From positions 1 through 64,000 of the forward strand of contig WLNJ01000003.1 in the NCBI GenBank assembly GCA_009699865.1: 64,000 nt of DNA, given 5' to 3'. The notes under the pieces are model-generated. The model saw only the letters and a program-made list of their open reading frames with translations. It was not told the DNA's origin and did no database searches. Source of the DNA: Actinomycetota bacterium (GTDB lineage Bacteria > Actinomycetota > Thermoleophilia > Solirubrobacterales > Solirubrobacteraceae). Shown one piece after another: positions 16,759 through 24,312 of this stretch (the stretch's first letter is position 1; the number at the start of each line of letters is the position of its first letter). Both the position numbers and the translations under genes were made by a program.

Positions 16759-17271
16759 TCAAGTCGCGTGGTTATTGGAAGCGGCGTATTCGGCTCGACT
16801 GCCCGCCAACAGCCCCAATGCTGTGTGGACACCTGGGTCCACGGACTCTGGGAGGTCATGCTCATCAAACCAGTGCGCCTCCGCAATCTCAACTGTTCTT
16901 GGAACGATCGTGCCCGAATAGCACTGCCCGGTGAAGACTGAGATCACATCAGTCCTGAGGTGGTCCTTGACAGGGTGGCTCCCAAGGCTCTTGAGAGGCA
17001 CTCCAGTGACAGCGAGTTCCTCGGCGAGCTCGCGCGTGGCCGCCAGGTCCGGCTCCTCCCGCGTGCGCACTCCGCCTCCTGGGAATGTCCAATGTCTACG
17101 GCCGTAAGTGTGCCTAACCAAGAGGAGTCGGTCATCGCGCCTAAACAGGATCAGCTTCACGCCTCGGCCGTGGGAGGGCCGGATCCTACGATCCATATCG
17201 ATTAGCTGGCTGGCAACGCGGTAACCCCAGCGCATCGTGGCAGTGTTGACTCCGAGTCCTGACTTGCCCAT
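16759..17271 (-). CDS. Nudix hydrolase
   Basis: A 170-residue Nudix-fold protein with a complete Nudix box: GGGVRTREEPDLAATREL continuing into AEELA, matching G-x5-E-x7-REUxEE with the metal-binding glutamates. It would hydrolyse a nucleoside diphosphate linked to another moiety. The substrate cannot be assigned. About 25 residues precede the fold. The ATG is preceded at six bases by TACGCT on the minus strand. The gene is followed after 64 bases by the HExxH protein on the same strand. Confidence 0.85.
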   Translation of the reverse strand: MGKSGLGVNTATMRWGYRVASQLIDMDRRIRPSHGRGVKLILFRRDDRLLLVRHTYGRRHWTFPGGGVRTREEPDLAATRELAEELAVTGVPLKSLGSHPVKDHLRTDVISVFTGQCYSGTIVPRTVEIAEAHWFDEHDLPESVDPGVHTALGLLAGSRAEYAASNNHAT

Positions 17272-17277
17272 GTGGCG

Positions 17278-17283
17278 AGCGTA
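17278..17283 (-). promoter_or_regulatory. -10-like element of the Nudix gene
   Basis: On the minus strand TACGCT lies six bases before the ATG at 17271, again implying a leaderless start. Confidence 0.4.
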
Positions 17284-17328
17284 CCCGGGAGCGGGAGCTG
17301 TGGGAAGTGAATTAGTTGCCCGGGTGAA

Positions 17329-18111
17329 TTAGGAGAAGTGAACGAGCAGAGGCACATGATCCGATGGCTTCTCGCCCTTGCGGAAGTCTCTAACCACGCT
17401 GCAATCATCAAGCTTCTCTGCGAGATCCGCCGAGATAAGGAAATGGTCAATTCGCATGCCGAATCCTCTGTGGAACGAGCCTCCCCTGTAGTCCCACCAG
17501 GTGAACTGGACATCGTCTATCCCGAGGAGGGCGTCGTGGGCATCCACGAGATCGCCTGCCGCGGCAACCGCGGTCAAGGCAGATCTCTCCAACGGAGTCA
17601 CATGGGTAGACCCCTCCAAGGCTGCTGTGTCCCACACGTCAATGTCCCTTGGAGCCACGTTCATGTCCCCAGCGATCAATAGCGGTCCGCTGCCCGCGAG
17701 CTCAGATGCCCGCTTCGCAGCCACACCCAGAAACTCGATCTTTGCGTCAAAGTGCTCGGTTCCAACTTCCCTGCCATTGGGGACATAGACGCTCACCGCT
17801 GTGAGATCACCAATCCGGACCTCAAGCCACCTGGCCTCATCTGGGTTCGGCTGTCCTGGAAGCCCAGACCCGAGCAGAGTCAGATCACTCTCCGATGGAG
17901 CGAGAGCGGCCACTCCGCACCAGCGACCTCCGCTTACATCGACTGCTTTGTAGCCAAACTCGGCAATGGCATCGTGCGGGAACTGCTCGGGGGAGCACTT
18001 GGTCTCCTGCAAGAGGAGGAGGTCAGGCTTGACCTGTTCGAGGAACTCACCGACACGGTCAAGCCTTGCTCGGAGAGAGTTAACATTCCATGTGACGCAG
18101 ATCACGGCCAT
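17329..18111 (-). CDS. xth: Exodeoxyribonuclease III
   Basis: A 260-residue exonuclease/endonuclease/phosphatase-fold enzyme of the ExoIII/AP-endonuclease family. The motifs are in order: TWNVNSLRARL, LLLQETKC (metal-binding glutamate), SVYVPNGREVG, LIAGDMNVAPRDIDVW, FTWWDYRGG, and the C-terminal SDHVPLLV with the catalytic histidine. Full length. It repairs abasic sites and removes 3'-blocking groups in DNA. Its start is divergent from the small exported-protein gene at 18133, with 21 bases between the two start codons. Confidence 0.93.
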   Translation of the reverse strand: MAVICVTWNVNSLRARLDRVGEFLEQVKPDLLLLQETKCSPEQFPHDAIAEFGYKAVDVSGGRWCGVAALAPSESDLTLLGSGLPGQPNPDEARWLEVRIGDLTAVSVYVPNGREVGTEHFDAKIEFLGVAAKRASELAGSGPLLIAGDMNVAPRDIDVWDTAALEGSTHVTPLERSALTAVAAAGDLVDAHDALLGIDDVQFTWWDYRGGSFHRGFGMRIDHFLISADLAEKLDDCSVVRDFRKGEKPSDHVPLLVHFS

Positions 18112-18117
18112 TCAGAG

Positions 18118-18123
18118 TACCTT
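18118..18123 (+). promoter_or_regulatory. -10-like element of the 18133 gene
   Basis: TACCTT lies nine bases before the ATG at 18133, inside the very short divergent region with xth. Confidence 0.35.
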
Positions 18124-18132
18124 TAGGCACCA

Positions 18133-18504
18133 ATGACCGCACTTGCAGCCCTCCTTACGACAATCGCCATTGCCCCAGCTGGTGTGTTCTCAGGCTCGTC
18201 GGCCATGGCCCCCGAGGTCTCCGTGACTGTCCAGAGCGGCCGAGTTGTGTCTGCGTCAGCTTGGACGAGTGTTTTCAAGTGCGAACTGGGCGGCAACGTT
18301 GGCCCGGCTTCGGTTTCAGTCAGGACCTCGGCGCGTATTGCTTCAAACGGATACGTCTCCTTCAGCGCTGGACGGCGCTCGCGGAAGCTGAGTGCTCGCC
18401 TTCGCTACCGCAAGGGTCGCATCTCAGGACGTATCCGGGTGAGCGGAACAATCGGCGGACCGTGCGCGTCGCCGAGCATTCCGGTCAGTCTCCGCCGCCG
18501 CTGA
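18133..18504 (+). CDS. Small exported protein, unknown family
   Basis: A 123-residue protein with an N-terminal hydrophobic signal (MTALAALLTTIAIAPAG, likely cleavage near SSAMA). The mature domain is short and beta-rich: VSVTVQSGRVVSASAW, SVSVRTSARIASNGYVSF, then a basic segment SRKLSARLRYRKG and GRIRVSGTIGGPC. The two mature cysteines are well placed for a single disulfide closing a small beta barrel. It is predicted to be secreted and basic. No recognised family or partner. Coding potential is supported by the -10-like element and the signal peptide. Confidence 0.5.
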   Translation: MTALAALLTTIAIAPAGVFSGSSAMAPEVSVTVQSGRVVSASAWTSVFKCELGGNVGPASVSVRTSARIASNGYVSFSAGRRSRKLSARLRYRKGRISGRIRVSGTIGGPCASPSIPVSLRRR

Positions 18505-18540
18505 GTTCAGCGCTGGGTGGCTATGCGTCAGTAGTTACTT

Positions 18541-18563
18541 GCTCGATCCGCGTTGGACCGAGC
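18541..18563 (-). terminator. Hairpin downstream of tRNA-Leu
   Basis: On the minus strand GCTCGGTCC, a five-base loop and GGATCGAGC form a 9-bp stem (one G-T pair), 11 bases after the tRNA-Leu 3' end. There is no T-run. It is a probable terminator or processing site. Confidence 0.5.
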
Positions 18564-18574
18564 GCGTCTGGCAG

Positions 18575-18658
18575 TGCGGCTGAGAGGACTCGAACCTCCA
18601 CGGGGTTGCCCCCACACGGACCTGAACCGTGCGCGTCTACCAATTCCGCCACAGCCGC
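18575..18658 (-). tRNA. tRNA-Leu (CAG)
   Basis: An 84-base class II tRNA read on the minus strand. The acceptor stem GCGGCTG/CAGCCGC is perfect, with discriminator A. The D-arm contains GAATTGGTAGACGC. The anticodon loop TTCAGGT gives anticodon CAG for leucine CUG codons. A long variable arm GGGGGCAACCCCG and the T-arm GAGGTTCGAGTCCTC are complete. CCA is not encoded. Confidence 0.96.
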
Positions 18659-18775
18659 TTATGCGTGGTGACGATACAGGGCTGGAGGTCAGCGCGGCCA
18701 GCTGGCTCTGTGCGAGTGGGCAACTACGGCCATCCTCCTAAAGCGCTTCATTGCTAGTCTCGACCGCGCAGCCTG

Positions 18776-18846
18776 CCGCTATCGTCTAGGGGACTAGGAC
18801 GCCGCCCTCTCACGGCGGAAACCGGGGTTCGAATCCCCGTAGCGGT
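18776..18846 (+). tRNA. tRNA-Glu (CTC)
   Basis: A 71-base tRNA. The acceptor arms CCGCTAT and GTAGCGG pair, with one T-G. The anticodon stem CCGCC/GGCGG encloses the loop CTCTCAC, so the anticodon is CTC, reading GAG. The T-arm is CCGGGGTTCGAATCCCCG. CCA is not encoded. It is divergent from tRNA-Leu and convergent with the CapA-like gene. Confidence 0.95.
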
Positions 18847-18854
18847 ACTTCTTT

Positions 18855-18873
18855 GGCCAGCTATCAGCTGGCC
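18855..18873. terminator. Bidirectional hairpin between tRNA-Glu and the CapA-like gene
   Basis: GGCCAGCT-ATC-AGCTGGCC is a perfect 8-bp stem with a three-base loop. It starts nine bases after tRNA-Glu and ends two bases beyond the CapA stop codon on the other strand. No T-run on either side, so an 'I-shaped' bidirectional terminator is likely. Confidence 0.6.
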
Positions 18874-18875
18874 TC

Positions 18876-19985
18876 CTAGAGAGGTCGGACAGTAGGGCTG
18901 GAGCCGACCACTCCTGTTGTACGAGCCCACGAGGCGCGTAGCTCGTCCACGGGAGCCCAACCATTCCGAATTGCCTTCTGGATGGGGAGCACCACAAAGT
19001 CGGGGTGGCGCACCCAAACTGGGATGTAGTCAACCCGGGTGGTTCGGGCGCTGGTTCCGTCCACAGTGATGTGAAGAAGTGCCATGTATCCGTCCTGTGA
19101 GGCCTCGGGGCAGCAGTTGACCGTCTGATTTGAGAGGAGGTTCCCCTCACCAAAGACCACCGCTTTGCCATGGATCCAACGGATTGGCTGAACCACATGG
19201 ACATGCTGCCCGACGACGGCTGTTATGTCGGCTGACGCGGTCAGCTTCTGGGCGAGATCGAGCTGGAAAGCGCTCGGCTCGTGCTGGTACTCCTCACCAG
19301 CATGGAGGTTGACTATCACCACTTGGGCCCCTAGCTCGCGTGCTTTCCGGGCGTCGGCGAGGATGACAGGCGCGGATGCGAGCTTCACGGACCATGGGTT
19401 CGGGAGCGGAATGCCATTGGTCATCTCGGTATAGGCCAACCAAGCAACCCGCACGCCCTGAGTGTTCAGGATCAGCGGCTTGGCAGCATCGGCAGCCGAA
19501 GCCCACGAGCCAGTGTGGGCAATCCCATTGCGGTCCAGCTCCGCCAGTGTTTCGTCAAGGCCACTCTGTCCCTGGTCGAGGGTGTGGTTGGACGAGGTGT
19601 CGCAGGCGTTCCATCCCGTGTTGAGGATCGCTGTTGCCAACGTGGAGGGAGCATTGAAGATCGGATAGCCAGAAGGTGGCTTGGCCGGGGTCATTGGAGT
19701 CTCTACGTGGCAGATGGCGAGGTCCGCCGACTTGACGATTGGCTTCACCCGGGACAACATCTCGTCGAAGCTGTACTTCGTCCCACCACCATTCTCAAGC
19801 GCCCGGTGATACACGGGCGAGTGGATCAAAAGGTCCCCGTTCGCTTCGATTGTGATGTGCCGGACGGGCGGCGGTGTGTGGACTGGGGCAGAGGCGTCAT
19901 CCAGGACCGCAGAGGACAATTCTCCGGCCGCGAGGACGGCTGCGGCGATCAGGAGCCCTGGAATGAATAGACGCAGAGCCTTCAC
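18876..19985 (-). CDS. CapA-family metallophosphoesterase-like protein
   Basis: A 369-residue protein with an N-terminal signal or anchor segment (MKALRLFIPGLLIAAAVLAA) and a full CapA/PGA_cap domain. Signature segments: GDLLIH, DLAICHVETPM, IFNAPSTLATAIL, DTSSNHTLDQG, VVIVNLHAGEEYQHEPSAFQ, VVGQHVHVVQPI and VFGEGNLLSNQ. The family was named for poly-gamma-glutamate capsule synthesis, but most members are exported calcineurin-like proteins of unproven activity, and no capBC genes are nearby. The start is a GTG; no ribosome site is obvious. A hairpin follows the stop. Confidence 0.85.
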   Translation of the reverse strand: MKALRLFIPGLLIAAAVLAAGELSSAVLDDASAPVHTPPPVRHITIEANGDLLIHSPVYHRALENGGGTKYSFDEMLSRVKPIVKSADLAICHVETPMTPAKPPSGYPIFNAPSTLATAILNTGWNACDTSSNHTLDQGQSGLDETLAELDRNGIAHTGSWASAADAAKPLILNTQGVRVAWLAYTEMTNGIPLPNPWSVKLASAPVILADARKARELGAQVVIVNLHAGEEYQHEPSAFQLDLAQKLTASADITAVVGQHVHVVQPIRWIHGKAVVFGEGNLLSNQTVNCCPEASQDGYMALLHITVDGTSARTTRVDYIPVWVRHPDFVVLPIQKAIRNGWAPVDELRASWARTTGVVGSSPTVRPL

Positions 19986-20028
19986 AGACTTGATTGTGGC
20001 GTAGCCTGCGGACTAGGAAGCGCAACCA

Positions 20029-20847
20029 ATGCTGAAAGCCATTCACATAACCGATCTCCATGCAGGGCGACACGACCTCGCTGCTGCGGACGAGCTATTG
20101 CTCGATATCGCCTCAGCAGAGGCTGACATTGTCCTCATAGGCGGAGACTTCACGCAGCGTTCCAGGCGCTCAGAATGGGAGCGGGCAGCCGGTTGGTTGG
20201 AACAAATTCCAGTGCCATGGCTTGCGACGCCTGGTAATCATGACATTCCGCTATTTGATCTAGGCAGAAGGATCATCTCTCCATTTGGCCGCTATGCGGA
20301 AACGGTGTCGGCTGATCTGGAGCCGATGGTCGACCTAAATGGCACGCTGTTTGTTACCTCGCGAAGCGCCGCCCCTGGACGCCGCGCTGAGGGCGCTGTG
20401 TCGGGCACCTCCTCTCGGCTCCTGGAGCAACGTCTGGAGAGCTCAATCGCATCAGGACCGAGGGTGCTTATGACACACCATCCACTGGTTCGCCATCCCC
20501 AAGCAAGGCCGGGCCGGCCAGCCCGAGGATGGGAGGAGACCCTGTCAGTCGCTCAAGCTGGTGGCGTGGATCTTCTGCTCAGCGGACACACCCACAGGAG
20601 GCACGACGGGCCCTTCTCAGTCAGCGTTGAAGGCAGAAGCCTTATCGCGGCGCCGTCGGGAACGGCATGTTCAACCCGATTGAGGGGAATGGAACCAGCC
20701 TCATGGCAGGTGCTTGAGCTTGAGCCTGACCGAATTCGCATAGAGCCGCGCATCTGGAGTCCAGACCTAGCCTGTTTTCTGACCGGACCCGTCTCGGAGT
20801 GGGTCGGGACCGCGGGATCTTGGAAACAGGACTCAGCTGGGGCGTGA
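20029..20847 (+). CDS. Calcineurin-like metallophosphoesterase (CpdA/Icc-like)
   Basis: A 272-residue phosphoesterase with all metal-site motifs: ITDLHAG (D-x-H), GGDFTQRS (GD), TPGNHDIP (GNHD), MTHHPLV and SGHTHRR (GHTH). This set matches the class III cyclic nucleotide phosphodiesterase-like family, which hydrolyses phosphodiesters with a two-metal centre. The actual substrate (cAMP, UDP-sugar, other) is not predictable. No signal peptide, so cytoplasmic. The end overlaps the convergent cobalamin adenosyltransferase gene by 15 bases. Confidence 0.85.
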   Translation: MLKAIHITDLHAGRHDLAAADELLLDIASAEADIVLIGGDFTQRSRRSEWERAAGWLEQIPVPWLATPGNHDIPLFDLGRRIISPFGRYAETVSADLEPMVDLNGTLFVTSRSAAPGRRAEGAVSGTSSRLLEQRLESSIASGPRVLMTHHPLVRHPQARPGRPARGWEETLSVAQAGGVDLLLSGHTHRRHDGPFSVSVEGRSLIAAPSGTACSTRLRGMEPASWQVLELEPDRIRIEPRIWSPDLACFLTGPVSEWVGTAGSWKQDSAGA

Positions 20848-21393
20848 TGCGCCGGGCTGCCAGAGCTCGTCGTTCCCGCCATTAGAGCCACGGGCAAGGA
20901 TGAAGAGAAGGTCACTCAGTCGGTTTAGGTACCGCAGCACCTCGGGTGAGAGGCCCTCGCAACCAACTGCGTGGCGCTCGGCTCGACGGCAGACAGTTCG
21001 GCAGACGTGGAGTCGTGCTGCCGCTTGGCTTCCGCCTGGAAGAACGAATGACTTGAGTGGCTCAAGGGTTGAGTTGACCTCATCGCAGCGCTCCTCAAGC
21101 CACTTGGTTTGACTTTCCACAACCCGCAGGCGCTGCTCGCCTTCTACCTCGGGAACGGAGGTATCAGCCCCCACATCGAACAGGTCATTCTGGATCCGTG
21201 CGAGCCATGGTCTGTATGCCTCGGGAAGGTCATCGCAGGTTGCGATGACTACCCCGATCAATGAGTTGAGTTCGTCAACAGTCCCGTATGTCTCGATCCG
21301 AGGGTGAGCCTTGCCTACCCGGCTCATGTCGCCTAGGTGAGTCTCGCCATCGTCTCCGAGTCTCGTGTAGATGCGTGTGAGGTTGACAGCCAT
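20833..21393 (-). CDS. pduO: PduO-type ATP:cob(I)alamin adenosyltransferase
   Basis: A 186-residue four-helix-bundle protein of the PduO family, which attaches the adenosyl group to cob(I)alamin to make coenzyme B12. Family motifs: IYTRLGDDGETHLGD (ATP-binding N terminus), IETYGTVDELNSLIG, VLPGGSQAAARLHVCRTVCRRAER and YLNRLSDLLFILAR. The open frame extends upstream to 21576 but that part overlaps the riboswitch on the other strand. The family start is ATG 21393, preceded at seven bases by TAGCGT. It is divergent from the riboswitch operon, so it is not itself under that riboswitch, but it would convert the imported cobalamin to the coenzyme. Confidence 0.93.
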   Translation of the reverse strand: MAVNLTRIYTRLGDDGETHLGDMSRVGKAHPRIETYGTVDELNSLIGVVIATCDDLPEAYRPWLARIQNDLFDVGADTSVPEVEGEQRLRVVESQTKWLEERCDEVNSTLEPLKSFVLPGGSQAAARLHVCRTVCRRAERHAVGCEGLSPEVLRYLNRLSDLLFILARGSNGGNDELWQPGASRPS

Positions 21394-21400
21394 GGGTTGC

Positions 21401-21406
21401 ACGCTA
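21401..21406 (-). promoter_or_regulatory. -10-like element of the adenosyltransferase gene
   Basis: On the minus strand TAGCGT lies seven bases before the ATG at 21393. No clear -35. Confidence 0.4.
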
Positions 21407-21477
21407 TCGAACGGCGACCCCGTGAGAGGGAAAGTCGGCAAGTGCTGAGGGCACTGGCGCGTGGCCGCTTGCGGTGG

Positions 21478-21483
21478 TAGCCT
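21478..21483 (+). promoter_or_regulatory. -10-like element of the cobalamin-uptake operon
   Basis: TAGCCT would place the transcript start close to 21490, just where the riboswitch RNA begins. No clear -35. Confidence 0.4.
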
Positions 21484-21489
21484 CACGCT

Positions 21490-21662
21490 CGCAGTAGTGG
21501 TCGGTGGTTCATGGGAAGTCCGGTGCAAATCCGGCGCGGTCCCGCCACTGTGACCGGGGATGTCCCCCGCACGCATCGAGAGGTGCAGCCACTGGAGATT
21601 CGTTCTCTGGGAAGGCGCGGGAGGGTTGGCCCGGGAGCCAGGAAACCTGACTCCGACCAGAA
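21490..21662 (+). ncRNA. Cobalamin (AdoCbl-type) riboswitch
   Basis: The diagnostic conserved blocks are present in order: GGTGGTTCATGGGAAGTCCGG (split by pairing positions, 21503-21522), GTGCAAATCCGGCGC, GGTCCCGCCACTGTGA (21538-21553), and the B12 box GAGCCAGGAAACCTGACTC (21635-21653). Peripheral stems lie between 21556 and 21630. It binds adenosylcobalamin or a relative and lowers expression of the downstream genes when cobalamin is plentiful. It precedes the DUF4430/ECF operon on the same strand. A hairpin over the ribosome site of the first gene (21671-21690) suggests control at translation. Edges are approximate. Confidence 0.93.
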
Positions 21663-21670
21663 ATTACATA

Positions 21671-21690
21671 CACCCTCGAGGAAAGGGGTG
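21671..21690 (+). promoter_or_regulatory. Ribosome-site hairpin downstream of the riboswitch
   Basis: CACCC (21671-21675) pairs with GGGTG (21686-21690), trapping GAGGAAAGGGG, the ribosome site of the gene at 21695. It is probably the expression platform of the cobalamin riboswitch. Confidence 0.5.
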
Positions 21691-21694
21691 GCTA

Positions 21695-22471
21695 ATGCCA
21701 TCTATCACCCGTACCCGCAACTGGTCCGTCTGGATCGGTGCAACGCTAGTTGTCCTTGGTCTCGTGCCACTTGCAGGTTCCGCCTCCGCCACGGGCCCGA
21801 AGGTCAGCACCGTGATTGCCAATCGCAGCGGAATTGTCTTCGGTCCGAAGACGACAGAGGCCCACTCCTTCATCACTCAGGTTGGATCCGCAAAGCGGAG
21901 GTGTCAAGTTGCTCAGGGCACACCCCTCGCAGCACTCAAGGGCACTGGGGTTGTCTTTCATCTGAAGGACTTCGGGCGCTGCTCGATGAACACGAGCGCG
22001 TCAGCCGGGCTGTTTCTAGACAAGCTTGTGAACACCACAAACACCGGCACCTCAGGCTGGACATTCAAGGTCAATAACCGCGCTGGAACAGCGGGAGCCG
22101 CTGATCCCAGTGGCCCCTTTGGGTCCGGGCCGCTCACCACCGGCGACAAGGTCATCTGGTTCTGGTGCGTTTTTGACGCCAACTGGGCCTGCCAGCGCAA
22201 TCTTGTGTTGGTTGCTCCCACTACGGCCGCCACCGGATCATCCATCTCGGTTTCGGTTAGGGCCTATGACGACGCGGGAACATGGGTCCCAGCAGTAGGC
22301 GCGCGCGTCAGCCTAGGAACGGCCAAGGTGGTTACTGGACAGTCGGGGACTGTCGCAATCCAGGCCCCCAGCACGCCCGGGTCCTACCTGCTCAAAGCAG
22401 TTGATGCCACCGGAAGCTCTAGAGGTGGGCAGCGAGCTCCATCCTTCCCGACTGCGCTGGCCGTCTCCTAG
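21695..22471 (+). CDS. Exported DUF4430-like (transcobalamin beta-domain-like) protein
   Basis: A 258-residue protein with a signal peptide (hydrophobic 12-28, AxA site SASATG at about 30-33). The first mature domain (about 50-172) resembles DUF4430, the domain related to the C-terminal beta domain of intrinsic factor and transcobalamin. Landmarks are GTPLAALKG, the GWTFKVNNRAG strand-turn and the LTTGDKVIWFWCVF strand. It has four cysteines (C70, C96, C158, C166), likely two disulfides. The last 80 residues form an Ig-like or carboxypeptidase-regulatory domain (SVSVRAYDDAGTWVPAVGARV... then GTVAIQAPSTPGSYLLKA). The start is ATG 21695; the frame runs back through the riboswitch and must not be extended. 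First gene after the cobalamin riboswitch, so probably an extracellular cobalamin-binding partner of the ECF transporter. Cobalamin binding is inference. Confidence 0.75.
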   Translation: MPSITRTRNWSVWIGATLVVLGLVPLAGSASATGPKVSTVIANRSGIVFGPKTTEAHSFITQVGSAKRRCQVAQGTPLAALKGTGVVFHLKDFGRCSMNTSASAGLFLDKLVNTTNTGTSGWTFKVNNRAGTAGAADPSGPFGSGPLTTGDKVIWFWCVFDANWACQRNLVLVAPTTAATGSSISVSVRAYDDAGTWVPAVGARVSLGTAKVVTGQSGTVAIQAPSTPGSYLLKAVDATGSSRGGQRAPSFPTALAVS

Positions 22472-22480
22472 GGAGAAGGG

Positions 22481-23446
22481 ATGCTGAGGCGGCCGCGCAT
22501 GAAGAGTCGGGGATACCTCTTGGGGGTTATTGCCTTGGGGCTCTCGGCCGCCCTAATGGCTGTTGGCTGTGGTCTGGGTCCTGGCGCACAAACTGGGCAG
22601 ATCACGCTCATGGTGACCTCTGATTTCGGGGACGGCCCGATTGGTAAAGCGAGCGCCGAGACTGGGACTGAGTCCGAGACTGCAATGAGGCAGCTTCAGC
22701 GAGCCCGAACCGTCAAGACCCGTTACGGAGGTCGGTTTGTTCAGTCAATTGACGGCCTGGCAGCGTTCTCGTCGAGCGGGCATCCATTCGACTGGTTCTT
22801 CTTCGTGAATGGGATTGAATCCACGGTTGGAGCGGCTGATGTGACCCTCCATGCCGGCGACGACATCTGGTGGGATCACAGAGACTGGTCAGCGGCCACA
22901 CATGTGCCCGCTGTCGTGGGTGCATGGCCACACCCCTTCACCGGTGGGACGGATGGCAAACGCTTACCTACGCGACTCCTGTGTGCCCCTAACGCAGGCA
23001 ACCAATGCAACAAGGTCGAGGCCGCTCTTGCGGCAGCGGGAATCGTTTCGGCCCGCGGACTCCCTGGCATTGCTGGAAAGGGGAGCGGCCTGCGTGTTCT
23101 GGTTGGGACCTGGGATGAGATCCGTACGGATCCCGCTGCGGCCATCCTGTTGGGTGGGCCGAGTGACTCCGGGGTGTATGTCCAACCCAGCCTCCGCGGA
23201 TCTGGATTTGACCTGCTCAACCCGTCTGGCGAGCGTGGCGCCACATATGGAGCTGGCACGGGCCTTGTTGCGGCAACGGTGGTCGGCGATGCCTTGCCAA
23301 CCTGGCTGGTCACGGGCACGGACAACAAGGGCTTGTCCCTAGCGGTTGAGGCCCTGAATCTGAAGGTTCTTGCCCGTCACTTTGCGGTGCTGCTCACTGC
23401 CGGCGGCAGAGTGGTGCCGGCCCCCATCTCGCCGGAGCAAAGGTGA
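22481..23446 (+). CDS. DUF4430 lipoprotein, predicted surface cobalamin binder
   Basis: A 321-residue protein with a lipoprotein-type signal (LGLSAALMAVGC, lipobox cysteine C30), so it should be anchored to the outer face of the membrane. Residues about 62-136 are a clear DUF4430 domain: FVQSIDGLAAFSSSG, then FDWFFFVNGIESTVGAADV, then LHAGDDIWWDH. This matches the beta domain that caps the ligand in intrinsic factor. The remaining 185 residues are a second domain of unknown type with a cysteine pair (LLCAPNAGNQCNK), typical of actinobacterial DUF4430 proteins. It is the second gene of the riboswitch operon and starts ten bases after the first with a GGAGAAGG ribosome site. Its stop overlaps the ecfT start. 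Confidence 0.8.
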   Translation: MLRRPRMKSRGYLLGVIALGLSAALMAVGCGLGPGAQTGQITLMVTSDFGDGPIGKASAETGTESETAMRQLQRARTVKTRYGGRFVQSIDGLAAFSSSGHPFDWFFFVNGIESTVGAADVTLHAGDDIWWDHRDWSAATHVPAVVGAWPHPFTGGTDGKRLPTRLLCAPNAGNQCNKVEAALAAAGIVSARGLPGIAGKGSGLRVLVGTWDEIRTDPAAAILLGGPSDSGVYVQPSLRGSGFDLLNPSGERGATYGAGTGLVAATVVGDALPTWLVTGTDNKGLSLAVEALNLKVLARHFAVLLTAGGRVVPAPISPEQR

Positions 23447-24312
23447 CTAGCCGTACTGGAACAACCGCGCTTTCGGCCGCTCGGGCTGGAGTCGCGGCCA
23501 TCTGGTGCGGGACCTTGATGGCTGCCGCGCTCACCATCGACCATCCGGTTGGCCTGTTCGCACTGCTGGCCGCGGTCATTTGGGCCGGTTGGCTTGCTGG
23601 GGCTGGGCAGCAACTCCGTAAGGCTTCTCGGTTCGCGCTACCGCTCGCCTTGATGGTCGTGGGAGTCAATGCCATCGTTTCGCGCGATGGCATTACAGTC
23701 ATCGCGCGGCTGGGAGAGATCCCTGTGTTGGGAAGACTGGACATCACACTCGAGGGTCTGGTCTATGGGGCTGTTCTTGGACTCCGGGTTGTGTTGGTCA
23801 GCTTGGCCGCTGTTCTGTTTACTGCCGTCGTTGATCAGGATGAGTTGCTTGGCCTGGTTAGAAGGCGGAGCGGCCGCTTTGGGCTAGCAGCCTCTGTGGC
23901 GGGCCGACTGATGCCGCTTCTTGCCGCGGACGGGGCTCGAATGGCTGAGGCGCGCAGGGCGGTCCCGAAGACACTTGCCGTATCCCGCTTTGACTTAGTC
24001 TCATCAATCGCGACCGGTGCGCTCGACCGTGCGGCGGATGCTGCTGCGGCCCTCGAGCTGCGCGGGCTTGGGGAGGGTCCATGTCTCGCTCCGCGGGCAC
24101 ACCGTCCGTGGTCGCGACACGACTTTGGTTTGTTGATCTCCAGCATGGCCTGCTGTGCCGTTGTCACGGCAGCTTTGATTGGTGGGTGGGTCGACTTTCA
24201 GAGTGCGAGCTCGATCCGCGCAGCTTGGGGCCTCGGGCTCGCCATGACGGTCGTTGTGCTTCCCCTAGTTCTTGTCGCCCCCCTGTTTGAACGTCGAGGG
24301 GTTGGAGGGTGA
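23443..24312 (+). CDS. ecfT: ECF transporter transmembrane subunit EcfT
   Basis: A 289-residue membrane protein of the CbiQ/EcfT family. It has hydrophobic segments near the N terminus (about 12-65) and at 100-130, and C-terminal helices (about 225-285). Between them lies the cytoplasmic coupling region with the paired short Ala-Arg-x motifs: MAEARRAVPKT and AALELRGLGEG, the two helices that dock into the ATPase grooves. It links ATP hydrolysis to movement of the substrate-binding S protein. The GTG start overlaps the upstream stop (GTGA). Third gene of the cobalamin-riboswitch operon. Confidence 0.88.
   Translation: MTSRTGTTALSAARAGVAAIWCGTLMAAALTIDHPVGLFALLAAVIWAGWLAGAGQQLRKASRFALPLALMVVGVNAIVSRDGITVIARLGEIPVLGRLDITLEGLVYGAVLGLRVVLVSLAAVLFTAVVDQDELLGLVRRRSGRFGLAASVAGRLMPLLAADGARMAEARRAVPKTLAVSRFDLVSSIATGALDRAADAAAALELRGLGEGPCLAPRAHRPWSRHDFGLLISSMACCAVVTAALIGGWVDFQSASSIRAAWGLGLAMTVVVLPLVLVAPLFERRGVGG

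Noticed and set aside
18505-18875. Possible additional genes in the only gap over 300 bases
   Set aside because: It holds tRNA-Leu, tRNA-Glu and two hairpins; short ORFs there read through the tRNAs.
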